This document shows positions 1-10,554 of a stretch of DNA of 64,000 nucleotides, piece by piece. The notes below the pieces were generated by a model. That model had not been told where the DNA came from and did no database searches. It saw only the letters and a program-made list of their open reading frames with translations. Source of the DNA: an uncultured Schlesneria sp. (lineage in GTDB: Bacteria; Planctomycetota; Planctomycetia; Planctomycetales; Planctomycetaceae). The stretch lies in assembly GCA_903834925.1 (NCBI GenBank), contig CAILLA010000159.1, positions 1 to 64,000 of the forward strand. The letters are read 5' to 3'. Numbering within the stretch: position 1 is the stretch's first letter; each line of letters opens with the position of its first letter. Made by a program: the position numbers and the translations under genes.

Positions 1-297
1 CACCCCGGCGGGCAATGACAACTTATTCAACGCGTCGACAGTCTTGCCCGTAGGCTGAATAATGTCGATCAATCGCTTATGCGTACGAATCTCGAATTGC
101 TCTCGAGACTTCTTATCAATATGCGGACTTCTCAAAACCGTATACCGCTCGATCCGGGTCGGCAAAGGAACCGGCCCATGCACAACCGCACCCGTCCTCT
201 TCGCGGTGTCCACAATTTCGGCGGCCGATTGATCCAGCACGGAATGATCATAAGCTTCCATCCGTATCCGAATTCGATCTTGTTTATTGGCGCTCAC
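1..297 (-). CDS. rpsJ: 30S ribosomal protein S10, 3' end cut by window edge
   Basis: S10 is part of the 30S head and also acts as NusE in antitermination. I read this frame directly from the minus strand. It starts at a GTG (297-295) with an AGGAAG ribosome binding site 7 bases upstream. The first residues contain the S10 hallmark [11 protein letters not shown], then [18 protein letters not shown] and HGPVPLPTR, and the visible part ends in NKLSLPAGV. About 99 codons are present and only the last few residues lie outside the window. It is the last gene of the rpsL-rpsG-fusA-rpsJ cluster, 277 bases after fusA. The tuf gene that often sits between fusA and rpsJ in other bacteria is absent. Confidence 0.95.
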   Translation of the reverse strand, partial: MSANKQDRIRIRMEAYDHSVLDQSAAEIVDTAKRTGAVVHGPVPLPTRIERYTVLRSPHIDKKSREQFEIRTHKRLIDIIQPTGKTVDALNKLSLPAGV

Positions 298-574
298 TCG
301 AAACTTCCTGTACACACACGCTGGTGCAAATCGGGGTTCATCTTAACCGTGCTGCAGATCGACGCCTGCGGCTGGACACCCCACAACAATCGGCATCGTT
401 CAGCCACCCTTGACTTTCGACACTGTAAACAGCGTCAGCGTGGCGACCATGCGGCGGGGGATCGGAGATACTATTGATGTCGGAGAACATTGTCAACGAA
501 GGGATTGACGTTTCTCAATGATTTTGTTTGACCGAGTCGATAGTTTGCTCCCAATCGGCAATACATTTCACATT

Positions 575-2653
575 TTAGCCCAACATTTCCTTTAATACGC
601 GAGCCGGAGCCTCGCTAAACCTGAGCGGTTCCATCGAATAAGAGGCTCTTCCTTGAGACAAACTGCGGACGTCATTGGAATAACCAAACATTGCGGCCAA
701 CGGTGCCTCGGCATCAATCACAACAAGATTTCCACGAACTTCTGTATTCACGATAATGGCTCGGCGTGAATTCAAGTCAGCCGACACATTTCCCACAAAC
801 CCTTCCGGAGTAACAACTTCAAGCTTCATAATCGGTTCAAGCAATAAAGTCCCAGCCTTCTCTAATGCCTGGCGGAACGCCATGGCTGCCGCGTACTGGA
901 TTGCCGCTTCTGTCGTCTCGCCGTCGCGATACTCTGCATTTAAAACTGTCACCTGAAGATCGTGCAGCGGATACCCCACCGCGCCACTCCCGCTAAGCTG
1001 TTCCTTCAGGGCCCGAATGAGCGTCGACTGCAATTCTTCGGGCAAATCCCCTGGTTTCAGGGAATTAACAACAGTGACCGGCAACGATTTGGATGTCGGC
1101 TCGATTCGAATCCGAACTACGGCAAACTGGTTGGCACCAGCGATTTGCCTCTCGACCCGAACTTCTGCGTCTGCTGCTTTGCAAACGCTTTCGCGATATG
1201 TCACACGGGGCCGATGTGTCCTGATTTTTAGCTTAAAATCCCGCTCGATCCGCTTACTGATGATCTCAAGATGAAGCTCACCCATTCCGCTGATAATCGT
1301 CTGGCCGGTCTCTTCGCTTGGATTCCTCGTAAACGTCGGGTCCTGCTTGGCCATCAACGTCAAGACTTCATCCAGCTTCTTTCGGTCGGCGCTGCTCTCA
1401 GGCTCGATCGCCATCGAAATGACGGATTCTGGAAACGTAATCGATTCCAGCAGAATTCCATGTAAAGGATCGCACAAGGTATCCCCTGTTACCGATTCTT
1501 TTGGCCCAACGAGACCAACAATGTCGCCAGCCGATGCTTCATCGAGCTTTTCTCTTGAGTCTGCCTGGATTCGCCAGAGCTGACTCACCAACTCTTTCGC
1601 CCCCGTCCTTGGATTGAGCAAGCGGGAGCGGCTTTTCAGGACCCCTGAGTAAATTCGAATGAAATAAAGCTCTGTGTGCTCATCGATATGAATCTTGAAG
1701 ACCAGCCCACAAAACGGCTCCTGGTCCGACGGCTTCCGAACCTCTTCCTGATTCTTTTTCGGACTCGGATTACGCCCTTTAATTGGGGGCATATCTCCGG
1801 GGCTTGGAAGATATCGAATAACGGCGTCTAAAATCGGCTGAACGCCAACATAATCCTTTGAAGCACCGCAAAGAACGGGCTGCAACTGGCACGAAACGAC
1901 TGCCTGGCGAACGACTCGAATAACCTGCTCAGGGGGCAAGTCTCCCGTTTCGTCAAACACCGCGAAGGCCTTATCATCCAGCAAGGCGATCGAATCGATC
2001 AGACGTGACCGCCACTCATTCGCACGATCAATGTCCGCATCAGGAATAGACTCAACACGAATATCGCGTCCCTGTCGGTCACCGCTGAAATAAAGGGCTT
2101 TCATCTCGATCAGATCGATGATTCCACAAAACCCCCCCGGTCGCTCAATTGGCCCCTCGCCGATTGGGATCTGCAACGCAACAGGATTTGCATGCAAGCG
2201 ACTTTTAATTTGATCGAAAACACGCTCAAAACCCGCCCCAATCCGATCCATTTTATTGATAAAACAAACCCTGGGTACATGGTAGCGGTCCGCTTGTCTC
2301 CAGACGGTTTCGCTTTGCGCCTCAACTCCTTCGACAGCACTAAACACAACCACGCCACCGTCGAGCACACGGAGGCTACGTTCGACTTCTGCAGTGAAGT
2401 CGACGTGCCCCGGAGTATCGATGATATTCACGACGTGCCCGAGCCAGGTGCATGAGATGGCTGCCGAATAAATCGTGATGCCTCGAGCGGCTTCTTCAGG
2501 ATCGAAATCTGTCACCGTTGTACCGTCATCAACGTCGCCCATGCGGTGCGTCGCTCCGGCATAAAAGAGTATCCGCTCGGTCGTTGTGGTCTTACCCGCG
2601 TCGATATGGGCGATAATCCCAATATTACGAATTTTGTCGATCGAACTGGTCAT
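575..2653 (-). CDS. fusA: Translation elongation factor G
   Basis: EF-G is the GTPase that drives ribosomal translocation and, with RRF, ribosome recycling. The 692-residue product has the GTPase motifs AHIDAGKTTTTE (P-loop), RGITIYSAAI (switch I), DTPGHVDF and NKMD, followed by domains II-V of normal length. Switch I is preceded by DPEEAA rather than the common E-R pair, so the sequence is somewhat divergent from the E. coli type. A charged insertion near residues 297-311 (KKNQEEVRKPSDQE) precedes domain II. No strong Shine-Dalgarno is visible before the ATG. The gene is separated from rpsG by 269 bases containing a terminator-like hairpin, so it may have partly independent expression. Some planctomycetes have several EF-G paralogues; which one this is cannot be settled here. 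Confidence 0.95.
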   Translation of the reverse strand: MTSSIDKIRNIGIIAHIDAGKTTTTERILFYAGATHRMGDVDDGTTVTDFDPEEAARGITIYSAAISCTWLGHVVNIIDTPGHVDFTAEVERSLRVLDGGVVVFSAVEGVEAQSETVWRQADRYHVPRVCFINKMDRIGAGFERVFDQIKSRLHANPVALQIPIGEGPIERPGGFCGIIDLIEMKALYFSGDRQGRDIRVESIPDADIDRANEWRSRLIDSIALLDDKAFAVFDETGDLPPEQVIRVVRQAVVSCQLQPVLCGASKDYVGVQPILDAVIRYLPSPGDMPPIKGRNPSPKKNQEEVRKPSDQEPFCGLVFKIHIDEHTELYFIRIYSGVLKSRSRLLNPRTGAKELVSQLWRIQADSREKLDEASAGDIVGLVGPKESVTGDTLCDPLHGILLESITFPESVISMAIEPESSADRKKLDEVLTLMAKQDPTFTRNPSEETGQTIISGMGELHLEIISKRIERDFKLKIRTHRPRVTYRESVCKAADAEVRVERQIAGANQFAVVRIRIEPTSKSLPVTVVNSLKPGDLPEELQSTLIRALKEQLSGSGAVGYPLHDLQVTVLNAEYRDGETTEAAIQYAAAMAFRQALEKAGTLLLEPIMKLEVVTPEGFVGNVSADLNSRRAIIVNTEVRGNLVVIDAEAPLAAMFGYSNDVRSLSQGRASYSMEPLRFSEAPARVLKEMLG

Positions 2654-2818
2654 GATCTTAAGCCAGAGAGTTTTCGCGTGCCTGGAAATTGATACCCGAT
2701 AATGCCGCTGCTAACCCAGTCTATTCATCAGCCCGCTGCGCAAGCGAGAGTCTTGCCGTGCCAACCCTCTCTTACTCGCAAAGTCAGGCCAACCTGGAGA
2801 AGCCGCACCCTGATTTCA

Positions 2819-2854
2819 ACACAAAAGACCCGGCATCGCGAGATACCGGGTCTT
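2819..2854 (-). terminator. Intrinsic terminator or attenuator between rpsG and fusA
   Basis: On the minus strand a stem of nine pairs (AAGACCCGG with CCGGGTCTT, plus an inner three pairs around a GCGA loop) is followed by TTTTGTGTT. It lies about 70 bases after the rpsG stop and 170 before fusA. It should end part of the rpsL-rpsG transcript and so lower fusA and rpsJ expression relative to the S12/S7 genes. Confidence 0.75.
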
Positions 2855-2922
2855 GCTGATTCGATTATGTCGAGCCCAAGCTCAAAGTCGTGCGTTCACA
2901 ACGATGGACCGAACCCAAGCCA

Positions 2923-3396
2923 TTACCATGCAAAGTGAGCGAATGCCTTGTTTGCATCGGCCATACGATGAACGTTTTCTCGTTTCGTGATGGCAGCACC
3001 TTCGCGACGGTAGGCAGCCATCAACTCTTCTGCCAGGCGACGATCCATCGGACGCCCCTTCTTGTCGCGACAGACTTCAAGAATCCAGCGAATTGCCAAC
3101 GTCTGCTGACGCTTGGAATTAACTGGGGTTGGCACCTGGTAGTTTGCACCACCGACTCGCTTTGATTTTACCTCAAGCGATGGGCGACAATTCTCGACAG
3201 CGACCGTGAAGATCTCGATCGGCTCTTTATCGGGAATCTTTTCAGAAATCAGGTCCATCGCGTTATAGAACGAACGCTGGGCAACGCTCTTTTTCCCATC
3301 GTGCATCAAACAATTAATGAACTTCGACGCGAGCTTTGAACCATATCGAGGATCTGGCTTAAGGTGCGTTCGACTGCAAGTAAATTTATCGGCCAT
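2923..3396 (-). CDS. rpsG: 30S ribosomal protein S7
   Basis: S7 binds the 3' major domain of 16S rRNA and nucleates 30S head assembly. The 157-residue product is of normal length and carries family stretches such as [43 protein letters not shown] and the C-terminal [18 protein letters not shown]. It is second in the str cluster, 165 bases after rpsL. That gap contains a short hairpin at 3520-3538 (TTTTGCCC, loop CGA, GGGCAAAA) without a T tract on the coding strand. Confidence 0.97.
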   Translation of the reverse strand: MADKFTCSRTHLKPDPRYGSKLASKFINCLMHDGKKSVAQRSFYNAMDLISEKIPDKEPIEIFTVAVENCRPSLEVKSKRVGGANYQVPTPVNSKRQQTLAIRWILEVCRDKKGRPMDRRLAEELMAAYRREGAAITKRENVHRMADANKAFAHFAW

Positions 3397-3561
3397 CGTA
3401 ATGTCTTCTTCAGCAGAAATTCAGCGAGAGAACTGCGGAGCCACTATAACCGAGACTCAAAACAAGCTCATCCCACCACAGTACAACACATTGATCAAAA
3501 AACAATTCTGGAGAATCTGTTTTGCCCCGAGGGCAAAAAAAGACACCCTGGCATCAACCTC

Positions 3562-3933
3562 TTATTTCGGTCGCTTTGCACCGTATCGACTGCGAGCCTG
3601 CATACGCTTGGCCACGCCGAGCGTATCCAGCACACCGCGAATAATCTTGTAGCGAACACCTGGCAAGTCGCGAACACGGCCACCGCGAACCAGCACGATT
3701 GAGTGCTCTTGCAGGTTGTGGCCTTCACCAGGAATGTAAGCAGTGATTTCCTTGCCGTTCGACAAGCGAACACGAGCAACCTTACGCAAAGCCGAGTTCG
3801 GCTTCTTGGGAGTTACCGTCTTGACCAACAGGCAAACGCCGCGTTTTTGCGGACAACCTTCCAGCACCGGCGTTTTGGTGCGAACTGGCTGATGCTTCCG
3901 CGGTTTCCGAATCAGTTGATTGATCGTCGGCAT
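3562..3933 (-). CDS. rpsL: 30S ribosomal protein S12 with Arg at position 88
   Basis: S12 sits at the decoding centre and controls accuracy. The 123-residue product has the conserved blocks [12 protein letters not shown] and [10 protein letters not shown]. Lys43, a main streptomycin-contact residue, is present (TPKKPNS). At position 88 the usual Lys of GGRVKDLPGVRY is Arg ([12 protein letters not shown], codon CGC at 3672-3670). K88R is a known streptomycin-resistance substitution in E. coli and mycobacteria, so intrinsic tolerance is predicted. First gene of the cluster, with a promoter about 70 bases upstream. Confidence 0.97.
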   Translation of the reverse strand: MPTINQLIRKPRKHQPVRTKTPVLEGCPQKRGVCLLVKTVTPKKPNSALRKVARVRLSNGKEITAYIPGEGHNLQEHSIVLVRGGRVRDLPGVRYKIIRGVLDTLGVAKRMQARSRYGAKRPK

Positions 3934-4003
3934 ACTTTTACCTGTGTGTTCTCAATTGTCGCAATTTCCAGACTGCTCCAACGGCTCGGGTCCGGAACTC
4001 TTT

Positions 4004-4032
4004 AGTGTAAATACGAAATGAAAGAACTTCAA
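4004..4032 (-). promoter_or_regulatory. Promoter of the rpsL-rpsG-fusA-rpsJ cluster
   Basis: On the minus strand TTGAAG (4032-4027) and TACACT (4009-4004) are separated by 17 bases, a good sigma-70 type promoter about 70 bases upstream of rpsL. It lies in the 356-base gap 3934-4289 between rpsL and the end of the kinase gene. I see no other feature in that gap. Confidence 0.6.
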
Positions 4033-4289
4033 GCTCTACGTTGAAGTGTCCTCGCTTCGGTTCAGAATTTCTTTGCTCCCGCGAGCGAGGATGCTTAATT
4101 CCTCACAACGAGCCCCGTTCCGCAGCAAACAACGAGGTTTTGTTCAAACAGACAGGACTTCAACTGGCACTACCGTCCTTGAACGGGATTTCAAGTCAAA
4201 ATCAGGAAAGCTTGATTGGGTCGGAAATTCTATGATCCCGCTCATGAAACTGCAACGCAAAGATTTTCGTTTATTTTTCAGGCTTCATT

Positions 4290-6497
4290 TCAATCTCGCG
4301 GAAAATTCGGAGGTGGTCGCCTTGGTGGTCGCCCATCCCCATTCAGTCCACCTGGGCGCCGATCCGGTGGACCGGGACGTCCAGGAAAAAACATCGGGCC
4401 AACATAGGGCTTGCCGGTCAATTTCTTCCATTGCTGCAATTGCTCTTGCGTCAGCACTTCAAGCATTTCACTCGTAGCGTTTTTGGCCCTTTGGCTGAAG
4501 TCGTCTAGCGAAGGTGGGCCTTTGTGAAAATCATCTCCCCCATGAAATAGAGTTTCATTTTCGATGTCCCGTAACCGTTTCCTTTGATCGGCGGTCAACT
4601 TCAGTTTGTTCATGACGTCTGGCTCGCGAATCGCGCGTGGACCTTGGCACTGGAGGGCAATTTGAGGAAGCCGCTGCAATTGATCAGGATTCAGAATTCC
4701 CTCGAGTTCCAATTCGTTTTTTCGAGCGACCTCCAGCGAATGCTGGCGATGTTCCTCGGGATACAAATCGCGATCATCTCGCGGGCGTCCGCGGCGAGGG
4801 CGTTCCAAACGAGATATCATTTCCCCAATTTTCATCCGCTGATCAGGCGTCGCTTCAAGGTCGTCCAGAACTTCCACTTCTCGCAGAAGAAACGTATGTC
4901 GATCCGCTTGCAACACCGCCAGGTCAGCCAGAATCCGTCGGACACGGTCACGCGTAATCTCGAGTTCCGCCTGAGTGTCCGGGCTTTCTTTTCGAATGGA
5001 AATGAATTCCTGATAATATGTCAGCGATGTCTCAAGCAACTGTTTTCGAAGACCATCCTGAAACGGGTTTTCCGAAAGTTCATCCTCGGCAATTCGGATC
5101 ATTTCATCGGCAGCACTTCGCGCCAGTTGAAACCTTGCTTCAGCTTCAACAACTCGCTGCTTTTCTCGCTCATAAGCCGCCTTCGTGGCCGCTTGCTCGC
5201 GAGCCACAGCGGCTAGCCCAACCGCAAGACCTAGCGTGCCACACACAAGCAGCAAAAACGTCGCTCGGACAAAGGCCGGATGTCGGCGCATCCACTTTCT
5301 TGTTTGATCGAGCAATGTAGGTCTCCTCGCAAGAATCGGACGTTCCTCCAGAAATCGCCTGAGGTCCGCGGCCATCTCGCCCGCCGTCACGTACCGATCC
5401 ACAGGACTTTTGGCGATTGCCTTGAGTACAATCGTTTCGAGTTCAATCGGGATGGTGCGATCGATTTGCTTTGGTGGTCGAGGCTCCTCATGGAAGATCT
5501 GGTGCAGCAGCGTTGCTCGGTCCTGACCGGGAAAAATCGGCTGTAGAGTCAGTAGCTCGTACAACGTCGCTCCGAGAGAATAAACATCCGTTCGATGATC
5601 GACTGGAACGCGTCGTCCCGCCGCCTGCTCGGGACTCATGTACCTCAATGTACCGACCAGATCACCTGTCTGAGTCACACTGACATCCGCGACAACCTGC
5701 GCGAGTCCAAAATCAGTAATCCATACGGATCCTTTGAAATCAATCAATAGGTTTGCCGGTTTGATATCGCGATGAACAACTCCCGCCTCGTGAGCATAAT
5801 CGAGGGCGTCGGCCACTTGAGCAGCGATACGAGCCGCCGTTCGAAATTTGTCACTGTTGTTGTTCGTCCGCGTTGACATTCGCAAAGTTGACATTCGTAA
5901 ATCGGAACTGGCAATCGTCACGGATTCATGACGCGCTGCAGTAGTGCCCTGCGATTTGGGATTCTCAATTTCTTGATCGTCGCCGCGTAACTCATGAATG
6001 ACCGCAGAAAGCGATCGACCGTTAATCAGCTGCATTGCATAGAAGTGAACTCCACGCTCGCACCCGACAGCATAGACAGGGACAATGTTGGTATGGTGCA
6101 ACTGAGCCGCCGCATGTGCTTCATTTTTAAATCGCTGTAAATGTTTCGCATCCAGCGAGGAAGCAAACGGCAGGACTTTGAGAGCAATTCGCCGACCGAG
6201 CGATAGTTGAATGGCTTCGTAGACAACCCCCATCCCCCCACGACCGATTTCGTGTAGAATCTGAAAATCGCCAAGGGGACTCGCTGAAAACTCGGGGGGT
6301 GGACTCGAGAGAGGGGCAGTTGGTCGAAGCGAATGAGCAAGCTCAATGCCGTCCAGGCACTCTGACAAGACCTCGGCCAATTCGGGCAGCTGATCCAGAT
6401 AGGCCTGACGGTCTGGCTTCCCGCCCGTCTCCAGTTCCGCAAGATAACCCCGAGACAGCTCCAGAATACGAGGGTCGTCATCGAGATCTTCGGTCAT
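4290..6497 (-). CDS. Membrane Ser/Thr protein kinase with CpxP/Spy-like sensor tail
   Basis: A Hanks-type kinase predicted to phosphorylate proteins in response to an extracytoplasmic signal. The ATG at 6497 overlaps the sigma-factor stop as ATGA, which fixes the start (735 residues). In order: an N-terminal segment of about 80 residues, the Gly loop [12 protein letters not shown] (about 84-95), the ATP-binding Lys in ALKVLP, catalytic [10 protein letters not shown] (242-251), DFGLA (262-266) and [12 protein letters not shown] roughly 50-residue insertion lies in the N-lobe/C-lobe region and contains the direct repeat [10 protein letters not shown]. One membrane segment follows (about 407-432). 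The outside part is not WD40 or TPR. It has several helices of the type [12 protein letters not shown] and [14 protein letters not shown], like the LTxxQ motif of CpxP/Spy proteins, and ends in a Pro/Arg/Gly-rich tail. Confidence 0.9.
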   Translation of the reverse strand: MTEDLDDDPRILELSRGYLAELETGGKPDRQAYLDQLPELAEVLSECLDGIELAHSLRPTAPLSSPPPEFSASPLGDFQILHEIGRGGMGVVYEAIQLSLGRRIALKVLPFASSLDAKHLQRFKNEAHAAAQLHHTNIVPVYAVGCERGVHFYAMQLINGRSLSAVIHELRGDDQEIENPKSQGTTAARHESVTIASSDLRMSTLRMSTRTNNNSDKFRTAARIAAQVADALDYAHEAGVVHRDIKPANLLIDFKGSVWITDFGLAQVVADVSVTQTGDLVGTLRYMSPEQAAGRRVPVDHRTDVYSLGATLYELLTLQPIFPGQDRATLLHQIFHEEPRPPKQIDRTIPIELETIVLKAIAKSPVDRYVTAGEMAADLRRFLEERPILARRPTLLDQTRKWMRRHPAFVRATFLLLVCGTLGLAVGLAAVAREQAATKAAYEREKQRVVEAEARFQLARSAADEMIRIAEDELSENPFQDGLRKQLLETSLTYYQEFISIRKESPDTQAELEITRDRVRRILADLAVLQADRHTFLLREVEVLDDLEATPDQRMKIGEMISRLERPRRGRPRDDRDLYPEEHRQHSLEVARKNELELEGILNPDQLQRLPQIALQCQGPRAIREPDVMNKLKLTADQRKRLRDIENETLFHGGDDFHKGPPSLDDFSQRAKNATSEMLEVLTQEQLQQWKKLTGKPYVGPMFFPGRPGPPDRRPGGLNGDGRPPRRPPPNFPRD

Positions 6498-7102
6498 GTT
6501 GTGACCTCGCCAAATTCTTTCTTCAATCGCGTCAGGCCCCGAAGCCACAGTTTTTCGACACTATCAACGCTGCGTCCCATTCGTTCGGCAACCTTGGGAA
6601 ACGACAATCCTTCGAGATGACGGAGTACCAGAACGGTTTGATAATCCGCAGGCAGTCGGCTCATCGCTGCAGCCACCAGTAAGCTCTGTTCACCCCGCAT
6701 CGCTTGCTGACTGGGCGAGCTATGTTGATCGACAAGGATTCGTTCCAAAGCACAAGTCGACTGGTTCAGATCCGCAGCGAGATCGAGTTCCAACCGAAGA
6801 TCGCGAGCCTGTGTTCCGACATATCGGCGAACGGTATTGGCCATCGTCCCGACCAGAATCGTCCGTAACCACTTCGTCAACTGCCCTTCCGCATTTCCCT
6901 GAAATGACGCGAATTGTCGGTGTGCTTCAAGAAACGTCTCCTGAACAATGTCCGAAGCATCAACCTTCCCTTGCAGGCGACGTCCGATTTCAATCTGAGC
7001 CAGCAGCCGCAGGTAATTGTGATAGGACTCAAGCAATTGTCCCAATGTCGCACGATTTCCCGCACGCGCTTCGTCAATCAGGCGACCAAAATCCGCAACC
7101 AT
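6494..7102 (-). CDS. ECF-type RNA polymerase sigma factor, kinase-linked
   Basis: A group 4 sigma factor of about 202 residues. Region 2 is [16 protein letters not shown] through [17 protein letters not shown], and region 4 is [19 protein letters not shown] followed by [17 protein letters not shown]. The start at ATG 7102 (MVADFGRL) is preferred because the open frame further upstream has no sigma homology. GTG codons at 7114 and 7111 are possible alternatives. Its stop overlaps the start of the kinase gene by 4 bases, so the two are translationally coupled. Pairing an ECF sigma with a Ser/Thr kinase and no obvious anti-sigma factor is a recognised planctomycete arrangement. Control of the sigma by phosphorylation is an inference. 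Confidence 0.92.
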   Translation of the reverse strand: MVADFGRLIDEARAGNRATLGQLLESYHNYLRLLAQIEIGRRLQGKVDASDIVQETFLEAHRQFASFQGNAEGQLTKWLRTILVGTMANTVRRYVGTQARDLRLELDLAADLNQSTCALERILVDQHSSPSQQAMRGEQSLLVAAAMSRLPADYQTVLVLRHLEGLSFPKVAERMGRSVDSVEKLWLRGLTRLKKEFGEVTT

Positions 7103-7591
7103 CTTTTTCACCACTCTGGCCGAGTTATCACTTCTTGATAGTAACGATGAAGCGCAAAAAACCGCCGCAGGAATTTGGATTTCCCCCAAACCACGATTCG
7201 ACTGTCCACCGAATTCGGGACCACTCAACCTCGCGGAACACAGTTTTTTTGTCAAAAAAAAGGCGGCGCCCGCGACGTCCCATGAATGGTTTGTTGGTTT
7301 CCGTTGGCTTGCCCCGATGGAAGCGGCGATTCGATACCTCTCCTCGCAGGCAGGAGTTGAAGACCTGCATGACATGCTCGGGGTGAATTCTTCATCCTGA
7401 ATTGCTAAGTTGCCTTCGTCAACGTCATTTCAAACGACTTTATATTTCGAACTTCAATTTCACAGACGTTTTTGTTGATCTGGATGTTCCATCAGAGATT
7501 GGTTAGATATCGCGATCGTATCCGTTTGATCAACAGATGGAACAGCTCTCGCGAATTGACAATCGCAGAAGATACCTACGAAAGACGACCC
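7103..7591. other. Intergenic region between divergent sigma and FliJ-like genes
   Basis: About 490 bases with no supported gene. The ends should hold the promoters of the divergent sigma-kinase and fliJ-like transcripts. There is an A/T tract around 7243-7261 but no box pair I would assign with confidence. Confidence 0.4.
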
Positions 7592-8032
7592 ATGCTGTTT
7601 CAATTCCGTTTGGAATCAGTCTTGAAGTTACGACAACGTGAAAGAGAGCATGAACGCCAGTCTGCCGCATTTGCCCGTAAAAGGCATGCCGAATTCATCG
7701 CGAGAAGAGATACAATCGTTCAAAAGCGACTTTCCGTGATTAGCGAACTTCGCCAGATGAATTGTGCAGAGGTCTGGGTCAGTGACCATGTCCAACGTCG
7801 CCAAAGTCACATTGAAATCCTGAATCAAGACCTACTCAGAGCAGAAGTCGATGTGGCTATAGCAGAAACGCAACTTGCCGAATGCCTGAAGAGATTAATT
7901 TCCGCCGATCAGGCTGCCCGTGCACTCGAACGGCTTGCTGAACTTCAAAGTGCCGAATTTCGCCGAAAAGAAGACGGAATCGAGTTACGGCGGTTTGAAG
8001 ATCTTGCTAAGCCGGATCGAAGAGTCGCGTAA
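7592..8032 (+). CDS. FliJ-like flagellar export chaperone (coiled coil)
   Basis: A 146-residue, highly charged, almost wholly helical protein. The N-terminus MLFQFRLESVLKLRQRERE matches the FliJ pattern (F-x-F-x-L-E-x-V-L-x-x-R) and the length matches FliJ (about 147). FliJ links the FliI ATPase ring to the FlhA export gate in the flagellar type III system. ATG 7592 is chosen because the FliJ signature begins there; the open frame extends 40 codons further upstream without family similarity. No other flagellar gene is adjacent; csrA, which often travels with flagellar genes, is 13 kb away. The family call rests on the N-terminal motif and predicted helix only. Confidence 0.65.
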   Translation: MLFQFRLESVLKLRQREREHERQSAAFARKRHAEFIARRDTIVQKRLSVISELRQMNCAEVWVSDHVQRRQSHIEILNQDLLRAEVDVAIAETQLAECLKRLISADQAARALERLAELQSAEFRRKEDGIELRRFEDLAKPDRRVA

Positions 8033-8143
8033 AAATCTCGTCGAGTTTTGCACAGCACTGTTCTGATCACTGGTGGACCATCGGTCGGCTGCTCACTAGA
8101 ATCCGAGTTCGTGTGATTAACAGGCGACACAAGGAAGCGACAA

Positions 8144-9292
8144 GTGGAACTTCGACGAAACGCAACTCGGGCAGTTAAAATCGGTTCGACGACGATTGGG
8201 GATGGAAATCCGATTGCTGTCCAAAGCATGACAGCAACGCAAACCCAAAACATTGATGCGACGGTTGGTCAAATTGAAGCGTTGTATGCCGCCGGAGCTG
8301 ACGTGATTCGAGTCGCGGTTGACAGCAACAAGGACGCGGCCGCTCTGGCCGAAATTCGCAAGCAAACAAAAGCAAATCTCGTGGTCGATTTGCAAGAGAA
8401 CTACCGACTCGCTGAAGTCGTCGCGCCTTTCGTCGACAAGATTCGCTACAACCCCGGTCATCTCTATCACCACGAACGTGAAAAGCCCTGGCAGGAAAAA
8501 GTTCGATATCTGGCGACGGTCGCGAAGGATCACGACTGCGCGATGCGAGTCGGCGTGAATTGCGGATCAGTCGACCCGGCCAAAAAGGAAAAGTACGACC
8601 CAGAGGATTCAATCACTCCGATGCTTGAAAGTGCCTGGGAGCACTGTGACTTTCTCGATTCGATTGGTTTCACTCGGTATTGCGTTTCATTGAAAGATTC
8701 GGACCCAAAAAAGGTGATCGAAGGGAACCGGCGATTCGCGGAAAAGCGTTCCGACATTCCCCTGCATCTCGGTGTTACCGAGGCAGGCATGCCTCCCGAC
8801 GGTATCATCAAAACACGAATTGCTTTTGAGCAGCTGATCAGTCAGGGTATCGGAGATACGATTCGAGTTTCGCTCACCGTTCCGAATTCACAAAAGTCGG
8901 AAGAAATCATCGCGGGTCGGAAAATCCTGGATGATATCGCCGCAGGTCGCGTCCGATCCGTTGTCGATTACGGGCTGAAAACACTGAACATTATCAGTTG
9001 TCCGAGTTGCTCTCGTGTGGAAAACGAGGCGTTTATTGAATTGGCTCAACAAGTCAAAGCAATGACAGCATATGCGGAAGACCACGCCGTGACGATTGCT
9101 GTGATGGGTTGCCGCGTGAACGGCCCCGGCGAAACCGACGATGCCGATCTCGGTCTTTGGTGCGGACCAAACTTTGTAAATCTGAAAAAAGGATCGGTCG
9201 AACTCGGGGCCTTCCCTTATGACGCAATATTGCCACGACTCAAAGCCGAACTCGACATTGTCATCGCATCGAAGTCTACCTCTGGAAAGTGA
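8144..9292 (+). CDS. ispG: 4-hydroxy-3-methylbut-2-enyl diphosphate synthase (MEP pathway)
   Basis: IspG (GcpE) reduces the cyclic diphosphate MEcPP to HMBPP, the penultimate step of isoprenoid synthesis, using a [4Fe-4S] cluster. The 382-residue product starts at a GTG with AAGGAAG upstream and has the family start [20 protein letters not shown], the TIM-barrel strand DVIRVAV, and the cluster ligands in [12 protein letters not shown] and [10 protein letters not shown]. The barrel and the Fe-S domain are directly joined, as in the short bacterial form. Its last 17 bases overlap the end of the convergent TPR gene. Confidence 0.97.
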   Translation: MELRRNATRAVKIGSTTIGDGNPIAVQSMTATQTQNIDATVGQIEALYAAGADVIRVAVDSNKDAAALAEIRKQTKANLVVDLQENYRLAEVVAPFVDKIRYNPGHLYHHEREKPWQEKVRYLATVAKDHDCAMRVGVNCGSVDPAKKEKYDPEDSITPMLESAWEHCDFLDSIGFTRYCVSLKDSDPKKVIEGNRRFAEKRSDIPLHLGVTEAGMPPDGIIKTRIAFEQLISQGIGDTIRVSLTVPNSQKSEEIIAGRKILDDIAAGRVRSVVDYGLKTLNIISCPSCSRVENEAFIELAQQVKAMTAYAEDHAVTIAVMGCRVNGPGETDDADLGLWCGPNFVNLKKGSVELGAFPYDAILPRLKAELDIVIASKSTSGK

Positions 9293-10520
9293 ATGTAAAG
9301 ACATCGGTAATCGAAGAGAAAACGGGGTTCGCATTGATTCGTACGTATCTTCGATCCCCGGAAACTGTCGCCATCGCACTCATGCGAACCCCTTCGGCAA
9401 TTTGAGTGACGACCGGCGTATATCCAATCGCTGAACCTCGCTGAGTAATCTGACCCACACCCCCTCCAGGGCCGAGTTGCGCGAGGACCGACTGGCGGTT
9501 GCGCAGGTTTGAGTTCAGTTTCAAATCCCCATTACGTCGCTCAAGATTCGGTTGCTGTCTTCTACCACGGTTCAGTGAAAAGCGAATGCTTTGATCTGTC
9601 GGACCAATGAACAGCGTTTCCGTTATCGATTCTTCGTAGGGGGTCCCTCTGTCTCGTGTAATCGTTATCCGGGCTCGCTTCCCAACGATATCACCGGAAG
9701 CATGCTTTACGATGGCTTGATACTCTCCTGCCAAGCCTTGAGGGCAGAGGTATTCTTCGTAACAGTGGTCTTGGATTGGACCGAACCCGTCGTGAACAAA
9801 AATCCCGCCAGCCGGCGTCATCGTTTGCGCCGACGAACAAATTGATCCGCCCGGCTCGCGAATTTGCAAATCGAGGTCGCCCTGACCGCTCCACTCCAAG
9901 CGAACGACGACATCCAAACGGCGAGCCTTCTGCATTTCAGTACGAAGTTCGAAAGCTCGGGCAAAGTCGCCACTTTTCATGAGGGCGGATTCGGCCGCAG
10001 CAGCAGATTCTTCTGCCAGTCGATTGAAGAGCTCACGGCCTTTGACCCAGGAGAATGCCAGCACTTCAGGAGCCGACCAGGCAATTGCATTATAGTTTTT
10101 TGTCCGTGCCGCGATTTCTAAAGCAAGAACATAAGGCTCAGGACGTGACGGGTCCAATGCGGCGGCCTGCCTGTAAAGCTCCAGTGCGCGATCAAATCGT
10201 TCGAAGCGGACTAGATATGCCGCCAGATGCATCATCGAACGGGGATCGTTTAAAATGACATCCTGACTCGACAACAGCACTCGCTCGATCTGCGACTTTG
10301 GTCGTCCAACGACTTCCATGGAAACGGCGAGAACCTCGTACATCCAAGGTTGAATCTGGCTGTGCAAGATCGCCTGTTCAATACAGGCGATGATATCTTC
10401 ATGCTTACGATTTTCGATCAGCTCGGCGACGACATCATGCACAATTTCTGGCGGGACTTCTTTCTCGAAGAAACGACTCCAAACGGCCAAGCGTTCTTCT
10501 GGACTGGAAGCTGACGGCAC
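9276..10520 (-). CDS. TPR protein with DUF2135/YfaP-like beta domain
   Basis: A 414-residue protein if it starts at GTG 10520. Residues up to about 190 are helical repeats with a TPR-like unit ([20 protein letters not shown]). Residues about 200-320 form a beta domain with [29 protein letters not shown] and [11 protein letters not shown], resembling the DUF2135 (YfaP) domain often found with VWA proteins. The tail is Gly/Arg/Asn-rich. The GTG has no spaced Shine-Dalgarno. The frame is open upstream for 43 more codons without a usual start, back to an A8 run inside the preceding VWA gene, so translation may instead enter by -1 frameshifting there. Function unknown. Confidence 0.75.
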   Translation of the reverse strand: MPSASSPEERLAVWSRFFEKEVPPEIVHDVVAELIENRKHEDIIACIEQAILHSQIQPWMYEVLAVSMEVVGRPKSQIERVLLSSQDVILNDPRSMMHLAAYLVRFERFDRALELYRQAAALDPSRPEPYVLALEIAARTKNYNAIAWSAPEVLAFSWVKGRELFNRLAEESAAAAESALMKSGDFARAFELRTEMQKARRLDVVVRLEWSGQGDLDLQIREPGGSICSSAQTMTPAGGIFVHDGFGPIQDHCYEEYLCPQGLAGEYQAIVKHASGDIVGKRARITITRDRGTPYEESITETLFIGPTDQSIRFSLNRGRRQQPNLERRNGDLKLNSNLRNRQSVLAQLGPGGGVGQITQRGSAIGYTPVVTQIAEGVRMSAMATVSGDRRYVRINANPVFSSITDVFTFTFQR

Positions 10521-10554
10521 CTTTGTTGAAGATCGCTTTGGACTATCAACGGAA

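Noticed and set aside
3520-3538. Terminator between rpsL and rpsG
   Set aside because: The hairpin has its T run on the wrong side for the minus-strand transcript.
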